A stretch of DNA of 64,000 nucleotides, from NCBI RefSeq assembly GCF_025698545.1, contig NC_068577.1:6959501-7023500 (forward strand), written 5' to 3'. The stretch comes from Gossypium raimondii. Its lineage: Eukaryota > Streptophyta > Magnoliopsida > Malvales > Malvaceae. Positions 33,999 through 44,918 of this stretch are shown here, one piece after another; positions within the stretch are counted from its first letter, which is position 1; each line of letters opens with the position of its first letter. The notes under the pieces are model-generated. The model saw nothing but the letters and a program-made list of their open reading frames with translations, made no database searches and was not told the DNA's origin. A program made the position numbers and the translations under genes.

Positions 33999-36545
33999 AT
34001 GGCTCCAAGCAGGCTAAAAAAAGCCATTGGGCGTGTCAAAGATCAAACCAGGATAGGCCTAGCCAAAGTTGGTGGCACCACCTCATTGTCGGACCTTGAT
34101 GTTGCCATCGTTAAGGCGACAAGGCATGAAGAACAGCCTGCCGACGAGCGGTACATTCGAGAAATCATATGCATAACGTCGTATTCGCGCGCCTACATCA
34201 TTGCATGCATCAACACGATGTCTAGGCGGCTCAACAAGACCAAGAGTTGGACGGTTGCATTGAAGACTCTATTGTTGATCCATCGGCTACTGAATGAAGG
34301 CGATCTAGCATATCAACAAGAGATTTTCTTTTCGACAAGGCGCGGGACTCGGATCCTCAACTTGTCGGATTTTCGCGACACTTCGCGGTACCGTTCGTGG
34401 GACTTCTCTGCGTTTGTGCGTACTTATGCACTTTACCTTGACGAAAAATTGGAGTACAATATTCAAGATAGACGCGGGGAAAAGACTAAGACAGCGACCA
34501 TAGCGAATGAAAATAAAGAGGAAGAGAACAACGAGAAGGAAAGTGGAGCTAAATCATCACACTTTCGAGAGATGAAGACGGAACAAATATTTACAACGTT
34601 GCAACATTTGCAACAGCTGCTTGAACGATTCTTAGCCTGCCGACCAATAGGTTAATTTCTCTCTATACATCAACTCATTCCGCGTAGAGGCAAATCAACT
34701 TTGATTTGAACATAAAAACTAAACCATTCGAATTTTCTCAACTTGAACACATGAATAAGAAACAATCTGAATCTAAACTGGCTCAAACTCAAGTGTTAAA
34801 CTCGAATAAAATAAATCTTAAATAATTCAAATCCAAAATAATTAAATCCTAAAACTCAACCAACAAACCTGAATAGTTTAAATCTAAAATTACACAAACT
34901 AAAATGATTTGATCTAAGATTCTAGACCAGCCCAAGTTCTATTCAGCTCGAATAGTAGAACTCAAATTTCTCTAAATCATTCTAAATATATAGAAATGAT
35001 TAGCTTAAAATTATGCAAAATTACTCTTACATTTTTAATATATATAATGTTAATTTTTATCTAATATTTAATATATACATATGTTTATTAAAAAATTAAA
35101 ATAAAAAAAACTCATATTATTATTTTAAATTAATATTTTTTATAAAAATATTTATATATTTTTATAATTAAATTTAACTAAAAATACTTAAATTTCATTT
35201 AATTTAAGCTCAAGTCAGGTCAAACTAATCCATTGACCTAAAAATAAAAATTTTTGTTCAAACCCGAATTAAATCAGGTGAGACTAATGGGACTAGACGA
35301 GTCATCCATGAATAGTTTTAAATTAAACCAATCCAGATTCAAATATTAAATTCCAATCTCCACTCAAATATTTTGTTCTAACCTTCGAGCTTGTAAGAAC
35401 AAGCGGAGCATCATTTAGCGAAGATTTCTTGTGATTAGTGGGTTTTTTTTCTCTGATGTGAAACAGGAGCAGCAAAGTGCAACAGGGTGGTGACTGTGGC
35501 GCTTTACCAAATAGTGAAGGAAAGTTTCCAGTTATATTACGACATAACTGAAATACTGTCTATTTTTATCGACCGTTTAATGGAGCTAGATCTTGCTGAA
35601 TCCCTTCAAGTTTATGATATATTTTGCCGTCAAGGCAAGCAATTCGATGAGCTCGATAACTTCTATTCCTGGTGTAAAAGTGCCGGCATTGGACGCTCTT
35701 CTGAGTATCCTAATATTGAGAAAATCACGCAAAAGAAACTCGATCTCGTCGATGAACTGATGCGTGATAAGAAATTGGAAGCAAAAAAGGTCGAGGATGA
35801 TTTACCTAAGGATGAAGTGGAGCTGGAAGTTAAAGAATCAGAAGTGGTTGAAGAAGAAGATATGAATGCCATTAAGGCGTTGCCGGCGCCGGAGGAGGAA
35901 GTCGAGGAAGCATCTGTTGCGAAAGGATTAGAGAAAGAAGAGAAAGATGAATCCCAAGCCATAGTTTTGCAACAAGTGGTTGATTTGTTGAATCTAGGAG
36001 ATGATGTGGTGTCGAGCAAGGATCAAGCGGAGAAATTCGCGTTGGCTTTGTTCGACGGCGGCGTGTCAGTCGGGCCTCCAGCGGGACTTGGCTGGGATGC
36101 TTTCAAGGACGAAGCTGATTGGGAATCGGCCTTGATTCAATCAACAAGCAATCTCAATCATCCGAAAGCAAGTCTCGGAGGTGGATTCGATATGCTGATG
36201 CTCGATGGAATGTATCAACATGGCCGAATGGCTTCGCAAGGTATGGCGGCAACCGGAAGCGCGAGCAGCGTCGCATTTGGATCAGCCGGAAGACCGGCTG
36301 CATTGGCATTGCCAGCTCCAACTTCGTCCAATGGGAAGAACACGAGCGACAGTGATCCGTTCATGGCATCACTCACCGTGGCACCACCGCCGTACGTACA
36401 AATGTCAGACATGGGGAAGAAGCAAAAGCTTTTGGCAGAGGAACAAGCAATGTGGGAGCAATACAAAAGGAACGGAGTGCAAGGACATGTTGGAATGGAG
36501 AAATTACAAACATCTCCTTACAGTCAAGGAGGGCATGGCTATTGA
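33999..36545 (+). CDS. ANTH-domain clathrin assembly protein (PICALM5/AP180-like)
   Basis: Two exons (33999-34650 and 35467-36545) join in phase across an 816-base GT-AG intron to a 576-residue protein. I chose the ATG at 33999 because MAPSRLKKAIGRVKDQTRIG is the family's standard N-terminus. The ANTH domain (about residues 20-340) shows DLDVAIVKATRHEE (the lipid-binding KATxHE region), YIREIICITSYS, WTVALKTLLLIHRLLNEGD, FSTRRGTRILNLSDFRD and FVRTYALYLDEKLEY. A charged insert of about 60 residues follows. Exon 2 gives VVTVALYQIVKESFQLYYDI and the helical end of the domain, then an acidic linker, and a tail with DPFMASLTVAPPPYVQMSD (a DPF adaptor-binding motif). These proteins bind PI(4,5)P2 at the plasma membrane and recruit clathrin and cargo. 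The sequence looks nearest Arabidopsis At1g03050/At4g02650, which act in pollen tubes; that placement is from memory. No defects are seen. Confidence 0.92.
34700..35370. repeat. Degenerate repeat inside the ANTH-gene intron
   Basis: Intron DNA with loosely repeated words (CTCAAACTCAAGT, AATTCAAATCCAAAATAATT, TCAAGTCAGGTCAAACTAATCC). It resembles, in the opposite orientation, the 'TTTCAAGTTT' repeat at 44196-44420. It is probably a decayed member of the same non-autonomous repeat family. Confidence 0.4.
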
Positions 36546-37870
36546 AGCTTCGTCGTGCCTCAACCCCATAAGAAAGATAATATAAATTCGAATCTCGGAA
36601 AAAGGCACTTGGAGGGCTTTTTCTTAAACGCTCCCGGTTCAACTAATATTAGTCTCAAGTCCAATGTGACTTGAAATGCCCTAAGTTTACACACACAAAT
36701 TTGAACAGGCGTTAATTGTTTTGTTTAGTCTTTTAATCCTGTCTTCTCCTTTTTTTCAGCATTAAACTTGGTGTTTCAAAACTTTTCTTAGGACTAAATT
36801 GCATAATTAATGCGGAAATATTACCCAAAATTAAATCTAATCAAACCTTTTTGCTTAATTTTACGGCCCATTTCCTTTAATAGATTTCACAAATTAAATA
36901 TGTGTATGTAGATAAGAATTAAGTGAATCATTTAAAATATTTCTAAAAGTAAATAAGCTTGCCACCATTTAGATTCAATTTTTAAGACACTTTAAAACAT
37001 TATAGTGGGTTGGTTAGAGTCCGACCAAATTATGATATTCATGTCATATATAATTACACTGCACATAGATTGATTCCAATCTGACCCATATAAAATATTG
37101 ATTTTGTATATAATTGCGGAACCTCAGCTTAGCATAAAATATTAAGTCTTAATTTTTACCATAACTTAATGACTAATTCAACATGTTTAACATGCCCATT
37201 TTTTTTAATTTTTTATATTTAGTAATTTTATATATATTACTACCATAATATATTTTTTTATTAAATCTCTGAATATGAACTTAATTTTTTCTCTGAACAT
37301 AACATTAAAAATAATGTTTATATTAAATTTTCAATATGATATAACCTAAGAATGAAAAGATTAAGACTTTTTGTTGGGCACCCTAAGGACCAAAGTTAAA
37401 ACCTTGCTCTTGTCATCCCTCTCCCAATTTGTAAATTTCAGTTTGTTCAAAAAAAAAACATTTATAAACTTGAAAATCAAACTAGGCTCAAGCTTTCAAT
37501 ATTAAAACCCAAACCTGACTCATATTTTAAACGAGCTTATTTATTACCCAAAACTCTTTTTCGAGCTAATATTTTTGTTAAAGCTCTCCCAAATATCAAG
37601 CGGGTTTTTGGGCTTGGACGGTAACCCAAGGAACTAAATTGCTATGTTTATTTTGAGAGAGACTAAATAACTTCTAACCCAAGGACCTCCCAAGTGTTTA
37701 TACCTAAATCAATGCTGCATGTCTAAGCTAAAGTAATATAAAAAGATGATAATCCAATGAAAGCAACAAAGAAGCATAAAAGAATTTCTCTCCTCTCCTC
37801 TTTTCTTTACCTCAATAAAAGAATTACACGAGTGAATGCAAAAAAAAAAAAAGTAACATAGGTCAAATAG
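36546..37870. other. Intergenic stretch between ANTH gene and GAUT
   Basis: Convergent 3' flanks of the two genes. I see no gene. 37440-37640 has degraded 'CAAACCTGACTC'-type repeat text. An A-run of about 12 lies at 37841-37852. Confidence 0.4.
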
Positions 37871-40800
37871 CTATTCGCTTAAGTTGCAGAGTTTAAGGTA
37901 ATAGTTATCGAACCTTACATATTTGGACCAGTATGACTTGTACTTAGCTACAGCCAGATCCAACCATGGCTTATAGTTTCCATTGTAATGGACGACAGCT
38001 GCGTTTACTATCTCAGTTTGGTTGAGGGCTGGGTCATATCCGAGTCCTAATACGTGCCATTTTCGATCCAACGGATAGGTTAAGTTATAGAAAGTGATCA
38101 GTCCTGGTGGCAACGTGCCGAGCTTCCAAAGAGTTCGATCCTCATTCTGCAAAAATAGTTTCTTCATCAGTGACAAAATGATGCTTAGAAACAAATGATA
38201 ATCCAAATGGGTTTTAGATAATATGCTAATACTATGTTGCTTGGACACTTCATTCCTTTTAAAGTACCCGTGCCCGACACATAGATATGTGGATATGACC
38301 TTCAAGGATCCTCCAAATATAAAGAGGAAACATAGGAAAATCTAACCAAATCCGTGTTGGATACTCACACCAGACTCCAAGTAACATGGTGCTAATATGA
38401 GAACCATTGGAGAACCAAAATTTACTATAAGAGGATTGAAACATGTGAAAAGCACAAGTGAAGCATTACCCTATCTTGCCAATAATGATATATTTGTGTA
38501 ATGTTCCGGTTTCTCCACTCCTTCAAATCGAAAATATTCATCCCAAATGCCCAACCACAAGCATTGGAGTCAAAGTTCTCTGAGATTTTCGGATTGCTGA
38601 AATTGAGATACTTGTCGAATCTATGAAAGCTCCCTTTACAGGTCTCCACTGCACCATTCACCATTCCATTCAGATCAACATCCCAAAGAGGTGTCAAATC
38701 CTTCTGAACTACAATATCATCATCCAAAAATAGGATCTTGTGGAGTTTTGGGTACACTTCAGGAAGATAGAATCGAAGGTGATTCAGCATTGACAAGTAT
38801 TTTGGATTCCTGTACTTGAGATTGTCAGACCCAACAAACAGAGAGGATGGATGATTCTTGAAATAATATTCTTTAACTCTGGCAGATTCGAGCTGACGTA
38901 GAACGGAACAGTAAGAGGAATTCAACCACTTAAAATCATCAATGTTCTCAACCTGAACTGTAGCCTTTTCAGGAGCATTCAAGATAAACCACATTCTCAT
39001 TGCAGCAAAATTCAGTTTATCGGTCACTATATGGAAAACGTGTTTCTCAGGCTCATTTGCATGAAGCACTGTAGAATTGACGACCACAGATGTTGCCAGT
39101 ACGTTATCAGAAAAGATGGCATAATGATACAAAGAAGGATCTTCAAGCTTTTCTATATTAAGATCCTTTTTGCTCTGATATCCATGGAAGTAATAGTCTG
39201 CTGCTAGCTGCAGAGGTAGGCAATGCAATGGTTTTGGGACAGTCTTTGCAGCTAGCTGAATCAAGAAGGCACTCCTTTTCTTCAGAGAATCTACGTTATC
39301 TTCTGCTGACTGAAGCATGGCTCGAAGCTTCCTTGCAACTATATGGCAATCATAGAGTCGATCCTTCGCAAAAGATAGAGCATGGCCCATTGCTTTTGCC
39401 TGATCAAGTGAACTGGAAAAAGAAAATACCGTTGCATGAAAACCAAGAATATGTGTATCTGATAACTGAAATGGTGAAAATAAATTTTTAATACCTAGGA
39501 TGAAGCTCAGAATCAGAATTAGCATCTCCAATAACACGTAGACTGTCACCAACATGTCTCAAAAGAGAACTGTAAAGATCAATTTGGTTCCTAGACTTGG
39601 CAATATTTGCATAGGCTTTTGCCATAATAATCTGGTCACGCATAAGCTTCAAAGTAGAATCAGAGTTAGGATTTTCAAAATCTCTTCTCCATATGCTATA
39701 TTTTCCATTGACAACAGGGTCCATATTTTTCAAGTCCTCAATAGCGGATGTTGCTTCCATCTGCTTGTCAGCCTCTTTATTTTGGCGGATAAGGTCCACA
39801 GTACGAAGATCCCACCTTTTTTGCCGCAACATCTGAAGATGATAATATCACAAATTTCAACCATATAAGATGCATAAAGCAAATACACAGCAGTATCAGA
39901 AAATTTACCTGGCGCTTGAACTTCACAGGGCTCCATGATGCCTTGCGACGATTTTGAATTTCATCTTCTTGCCAATGATGATCATCAATAAAATGTTCAA
40001 CATTTTCTTCAGATCTTCTGCTAGCTTGGTAGGAATCTTTTAGTTTAAATACCTAGAAAATTATCATTCAATTGGTGATGTCAAGAACTTAAACAAGGAA
40101 AAAGGAGATAAGTGTTGATAATAAAATTTTCTTTTTCCTTGCCATATAGATTGCATAAGTGCTGAAAAATATACAAGTTGATGATACTAAAGTGCTTAGT
40201 TCATACCCTTAATTTCACTACACTTGCTATTATGAATTTGACAATATAGGTATTGGAGTCTGAAGTATAGGACCGTGAATTACTAAAACCAGATTTACAG
40301 AATCAAATTGAAGTACCTGTGAGCCCTTTTGTTTGCCAGGATCTCCACTGATAGGGTTTTCCAGAACCCAAGAAGCAGAAAGATCCTTCATTTTCACCCT
40401 ACTTGTTCTAATAGTCCCAGAAGCATCACTGTAAGTTGCAATTATGTCAATATCCTGAATTAAACAAGTTTACATGAGAATCGGTGATATTAGCATTTAA
40501 GAATTAAAATAAATAACTCTGTTCATTACCTTCTCATTGTCATCGAAAAATAGAGCAGAAGAGGGCGTTGCCAGTTCCTGCTCAGTCAACATTCACACCA
40601 ACGGTTAGTTTTGTACAACATATTTAAGAAAACAATGGGTCATGCAACATAAGAAACTCTGAATCCAGGCAAAGACATCGTAATTAGAAAACTACCTAAT
40701 TCTGATAGATCAAACGACAACAAGATTCAAATCTATAAAATATGAAGTAACCTTTCTGTCAGGCAGTTGCCCATATGCTTTGAGTCCTCTTCCACTGAAA

Positions 40801-41646
40801 GAGGTAGCACAAAACAAATTATCAAGATCAATCAAATTAGGAAAAATGAAAAATCTCCGGAAAGGAAAAGCCAAAATTAGAAATAATCTCACATCGTTTT
40901 GCTATTTGATATTTCTGCATCAACAATGGTAAAACTGAAAATAACCTGAAAGAATAATAGATTTAAACACTTTAAAAAATATTAATCATCTAATAAATTG
41001 CATAGAAAAAGATCAGATTAATCAAATAATTATCTAATTAATGTAATCACTTTTATTTTTTTTTAAGTTCCACGGATAAATTTGATTACCATAAATCAAA
41101 TCATAACATAAAGATCTAAAACATCTATAATGGATCCACTAAAACCCTAGAGAGAACAAAAAAAAACGAATAATAAGCTAATTCAAATCCGAACATAAGC
41201 AGATTGCAAAAGAAAACAAAAAGGAAAAGGGGATTTGAGAAAGAGGGAGAGATATCGGAGTGCAAACGAGCATGAAACATGTAAGTAGCATGGAAATGAA
41301 GCTCAAGAACAATCAACTTACATAAAAAATAATAACCATTAACTAATAAATAGCACAGAAAAAGATCAGATTAAACAAGTAATTATCAAATAAATGCAGC
41401 CATTTTTATTTTATATCTTACTGTTATTTCTGATTAACTTAAATCAAATCATTACATAAAGATCCAAAACATCGATAATCGATCCATTAAAACCCTAGAG
41501 AGAACAAAAACCGAATAATAAGCTAATTTAAGCAGATTTTTTTAAAAAATAAATCGAGAAAGGAGAGATATCAGAGTGCTTACGAGTATGAAACATGTGG
41601 GTAGCATGGAAATGAAGCTCAATAGATTCCTCGAAGCAGCTTCCAT
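37871..41646 (-). CDS. GAUT3: Galacturonosyltransferase, GAUT1/GAUT3 clade (GT8)
   Basis: Nine exons on the minus strand: 41584-41646, 40893-40945, 40752-40794, 40530-40577, 40317-40454, 39909-40052, 39495-39832, 38470-39412 and 37871-38146. All introns are GT-AG, the phases close, and the product is 681 residues. The N-terminus MEAASRNLLSFISMLPTCFI leads into one membrane segment (about residues 7-30), as expected for a Golgi type II protein. GAUT signatures are GKYSIWRRDFENPNSDSTL, KLRAMLQSAEDNVDSLKK, SDNVLATSVVVNST, NLKYRNPKYLSMLNHLRFYL, LFLDDDIVVQKDL (metal-binding DDD, about 506-508), ACGWAFGMNIFDLKEW, TLPPGLITFY and HYNGNYKPW (about 643-651). Family members transfer galacturonic acid onto homogalacturonan during pectin synthesis. 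The length and N-terminus fit GAUT3 best, but GAUT1 is similar, so the paralogue name is tentative. Part of exon 1 and intron 1 is tandemly duplicated (40985-41640). Confidence 0.93.
40985..41640. repeat. Tandem duplication of GAUT exon 1 and intron 1
   Basis: Two adjacent copies, about 40985-41318 and 41340-41625. Shared landmarks in order: GAAAAAGATCAGATTAA, CATAAAGATC(T/C)AAAACATC, GATCCA(C/T)TAAAACCCTAGAG, GAATAATAAGCTAATT, GAGAGATATC(G/A)GAGTGC, GCATGGAAATGAAGCTCAA. The copy at 41584-41646 is the working exon 1, with splice donor CTC|GTAAGC. The equivalent stretch in the other copy has lost the start and donor. It therefore lies within intron 1 as a dead exon. Confidence 0.85.
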
Positions 41647-41723
41647 GGAGAAAGAGAGATTTTTGGATTTTGCTAAAAGTCCAGCGGGACTGTGATTGTT
41701 ATATGTTTATGAATCGCGATCGG

Positions 41724-41751
41724 TTTTTTTTTTTTGGGGGGGGGGGGGGGG
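41724..41751. repeat. Poly-T/poly-G run upstream of GAUT
   Basis: Twelve T followed by sixteen G on the plus strand, 78-105 bases upstream of the GAUT start codon, so in its promoter or 5' leader. On the coding strand it reads C16A12. A run this long is unusual and is also a place where assembly length may be unreliable. Confidence 0.85.
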
Positions 41752-41879
41752 TTCTTTGCCGTCGGTTTTTTTCCCCCGAGTACGCGTTGCGTTTGTTTAA
41801 AACCGGGAACCTTTGAGAGAGTGTGAAACCGGGAGTTAGTGAGAGGAAGATCATAATACCGCGGTGCTAAAAAGTAAAA

Positions 41880-42945
41880 AGGTCAAATTCTATATAAAGT
41901 CCTTGTATTATGCATTTTTCATAGATTGAACCTGTTACTATAATTTAATTTCTTTTTCTTTTTAGAGAAAACAGAGTGTTCGTTAGTAGAATGAAAATAA
42001 GTACAGTCAGGCTACCTTTTTCCATTAATTACTACAAATATTTTTACATATTGATAACATCACATATATATATTTTAAAATATTTCTATAATTGGACAAA
42101 TTTTTTGAATATTATAAAAAGACAAAAAAATCGATTATATTTGTCAAACAATACAAAATTAGATGTATATATCAGAGAGTTAAAATATAAATTTACTATT
42201 TTAATAATTTATATTTTATAACTTTTAAAAGATTAAATTAAAATTTTATTATTTTGAGAAAGTAAAAATAATTTTACTAGATAAAACTAAAATTCTTTAT
42301 TTTAAGGGTTGGCTTATTCAGAATTGAGAATATATATTTTAAAATATAAAGGGATTAGAAAAGATTAAATTAGAATAGAGGATTAAATTTAGGATAAGAT
42401 CAATTTAGTTCGATTAGAATTTTGATTTTTTTACCGTCTATCATAATTGGGTTTGATTCTCTGTTTTTCACATTAAATTTTATTTTGAATATTTGTATTT
42501 ATTTTTAAAAATAAAATTTGTTTTATATTTTTATATTATTTAATAAAATTTAAAAAATTATAATTCTTTTCAAGTAAATAGAAATAACCAATTAACTTCC
42601 ATATGTTATGTTTAAATATTTATATATAGAAATTTTAAGTTACTGTGACCGGTTTAAATATAAAATATTTATTCTTACATCATAAAAATAAAATTAATTA
42701 TAAATTAAATAAAAAATTCATTCTATAATGTTCGGATAATTGCGATTTTTTAACTTACATTTTTATATGTCGTCCAAGCACCTCTGTTTGGTTAGTTTTC
42801 AATTTATAGATTTTTCTTATCCGAACCTAATTAAAATATACTAAAAATATATGGTATGGTATGGAGACCCTCTATGCAATTTGACCTTAAAAATTATCGG
42901 TGAAAAAGACGTTTACTTTTCATTTAAAGGAATGGGCTAATTTCG
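41880..42945. other. Gene-free AT-rich stretch
   Basis: No gene supported. Very AT-rich, with scattered repeat fragments and no intact element ends. Confidence 0.4.
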
Positions 42946-42949
42946 GTTT

Positions 42950-43365
42950 TAGTCCATCTATTTCACTAAAATTTTAAATTTTAATTTCTACTTTGGTTTG
43001 GCATAATATGATCCTCTACTTTTATAATGTTATAGGTACCCCAGATTGATAACTCCGTTAGTTACTTCCGTAAAAGTGATGATATGGCTTTCTTTAAAAA
43101 CAACCTTAAGTAGACAATTGACATATAAATTTATTATTGGTTAAACATGGTTAACTAAATTTTCACGAGATATTATGCAATTGAATATCTCTAAAAGAAA
43201 ATGTTGTCACTTTAACAACAAATAGCAAATAGTGCTATCAATTTGGACCTAATAATAACATTATAAAAGTAGAGTGCAAGATATGTCAAATTGGAGTAAA
43301 TGGATTAAATCTAAAATTTTAATAATAGTAGATGGAGTAAATCTAGAATTAGACCAAATGAAATT
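42950..43365. mobile_element. Palindromic MITE (family C), about 415 bp
   Basis: Left text CTAATTTCGGTTTTAGTCCA...CTCTACTTTTATAATGTTAT is mirrored at the right by ATAACATTATAAAAGTAGAG...TGGAGTAAATCTAGAATTAG. There is no coding capacity. The exact ends and target duplication are not clear. A second member at about 57890-58830 is interrupted by another MITE. Confidence 0.6.
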
Positions 43366-43557
43366 AATATGATTTCATAGTATACAGTCAAACATTTCAA
43401 GTGGTGTGGGTTTGAAAATTGACATTTGGTGTCTCAATCGGAAAAGAACAAATGACTAAGCTGTTGGATTGTACAAAAATTAAAAGAATATGTATAAGTA
43501 CAAATTATATAAAGCATTGTTCAAGGATAGGACACTAGTAAGAGTTAGATTTTTTTA

Positions 43558-43926
43558 TGTGAAATTGTGCTATTAGTCCTTGTACCATGTATAAGTTGCG
43601 GTTTATACTTTAATTTGATCAGTTTCAATCCTTGTACTTTTGGAATATTAAAATTTTAGTCCTTACCCATACTCTAGCCATTAAACTTGTTAAGTTAAAT
43701 ATGCTATTCCCAAAATCTTATTCGATAAATATATTATCACATGTGTAATACCGTGTCAGCGTATTTTTTCACATAATACTCACAACAAAGAGTAATGTCA
43801 TTTTAGGAAATCTATTGGACTAGAATTTCAAAATACCAAAAGTATAAGAATTAGAAATGATCAAATTGGAGAACAAAAATTAAATTCACAACTTACACAT
43901 GGTACAAGACTGATAGTAGAGTTTGA
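43558..43926. mobile_element. Palindromic MITE (family B), about 370 bp
   Basis: Left arm TTGTGCTATTAGTCCTTGTA / CCATGTATAAGTTG mirrors right arm CAACTTACACATGGTACAAG / ACTGATAGTAGAGTTTGACC. The middle has AATATTAAAATTTTAGTCC against GGACTAGAATTTCAAAATA. Same family as 19567-20117. A further right-half copy follows at about 43930-44075. Confidence 0.65.
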
Positions 43927-44195
43927 CCTAACAGATTTAATTACTATTATCTCAATCAAGATTGAATTGTAAAATTTAAAAATTAAAGAGACTATAACTA
44001 TCCAGATTAGAATATAAAAACTAAATACACAACTTACACATAGTACACGAACCAAAAATAAAATTTACCCTTTTATCATTTAGGGATTTGGTCACATAGT
44101 AGAGCAAATGTTTGGTTGGGGGGAATGGTCCTTCCCACTTTATTACTCTTAATTGGACAGGTTAAGCTGGTTTGCATTGGATTATCTGAATCTAA

Positions 44196-44420
44196 GTTAA
44201 TTCATATTTTCAAATTTTCAAATCATCAAGTAAATTTAAGTTTAGATCATTTCAAGTTTAGGTTAACTCCAAGTTCGGTATTTTAAGTTTGGGGGTTGGT
44301 TTTTCGAGTCAAATCGGTTTGGTTCATTTCAAGCTTGAATTATTTCAAGTTTGGATAATTTCGGATTAGAGTCAATTTTGAGTTCAAGTTATTTTGAGTT
44401 TAAGTTATACATGTATGTGT
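44196..44420. repeat. Degenerate short-period repeat (TTTCAAGTTT)
   Basis: Words such as ATTTCAAGTTTAGGTTA, ATTTCAAGCTTGAATTA, ATTTCAAGTTTGGATAA and TTTTGAGTTCAAGTTA recur at irregular short spacing downstream of the kinase gene. It codes for nothing. Relatives in the opposite orientation are seen in the ANTH-gene intron. Confidence 0.5.
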
Positions 44421-44918
44421 CAGTTTCGAGATTGTTTGAGGGTCCGGTGATTTGAATCTCTAAATAAATGATCAACGATGGAACTCTCAATAACAGCAAG
44501 AACTGTTGAAACAAAGCCTACAACCTTTCTTCATCACTAAAACTACATGCAAAGTAACAAGTAGCGGCCGAAAAACACGAAAATATAGGCAGGTTTCCAT
44601 TGCTAGGTTCCGATTGCAACGATCGGTTTTTACCTCGACTGTTTGAGATCGATAAACAAAGGGATTTCGGGTATAAGAAACAGCAGAACTGAATTAATAA
44701 GAACAATTCTAACAAGATATCAAGCACGAAAAGCTGTACTTACTGAAATAAACATGAGTCACAACGAAAAAATGGAACTCGTAGATTCTAAAATAAATAC
44801 AAGAATATAAAAAAAAGGGGGGGTAGGGAAATGTTTGGTGAAACAATTAGCATGTTAATATTGAGACCTGCAACAAATTGGGTAGATATTCCACAACCTA
44901 ACTCAGCTGTGGAGGATT

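Noticed and set aside
35663..36019. 118-codon frame on the minus strand
   Set aside because: Antisense shadow of the acidic and Ser-poor coding region of the ANTH gene; Ser/Thr-rich text mirrors GAA/GAT codons.
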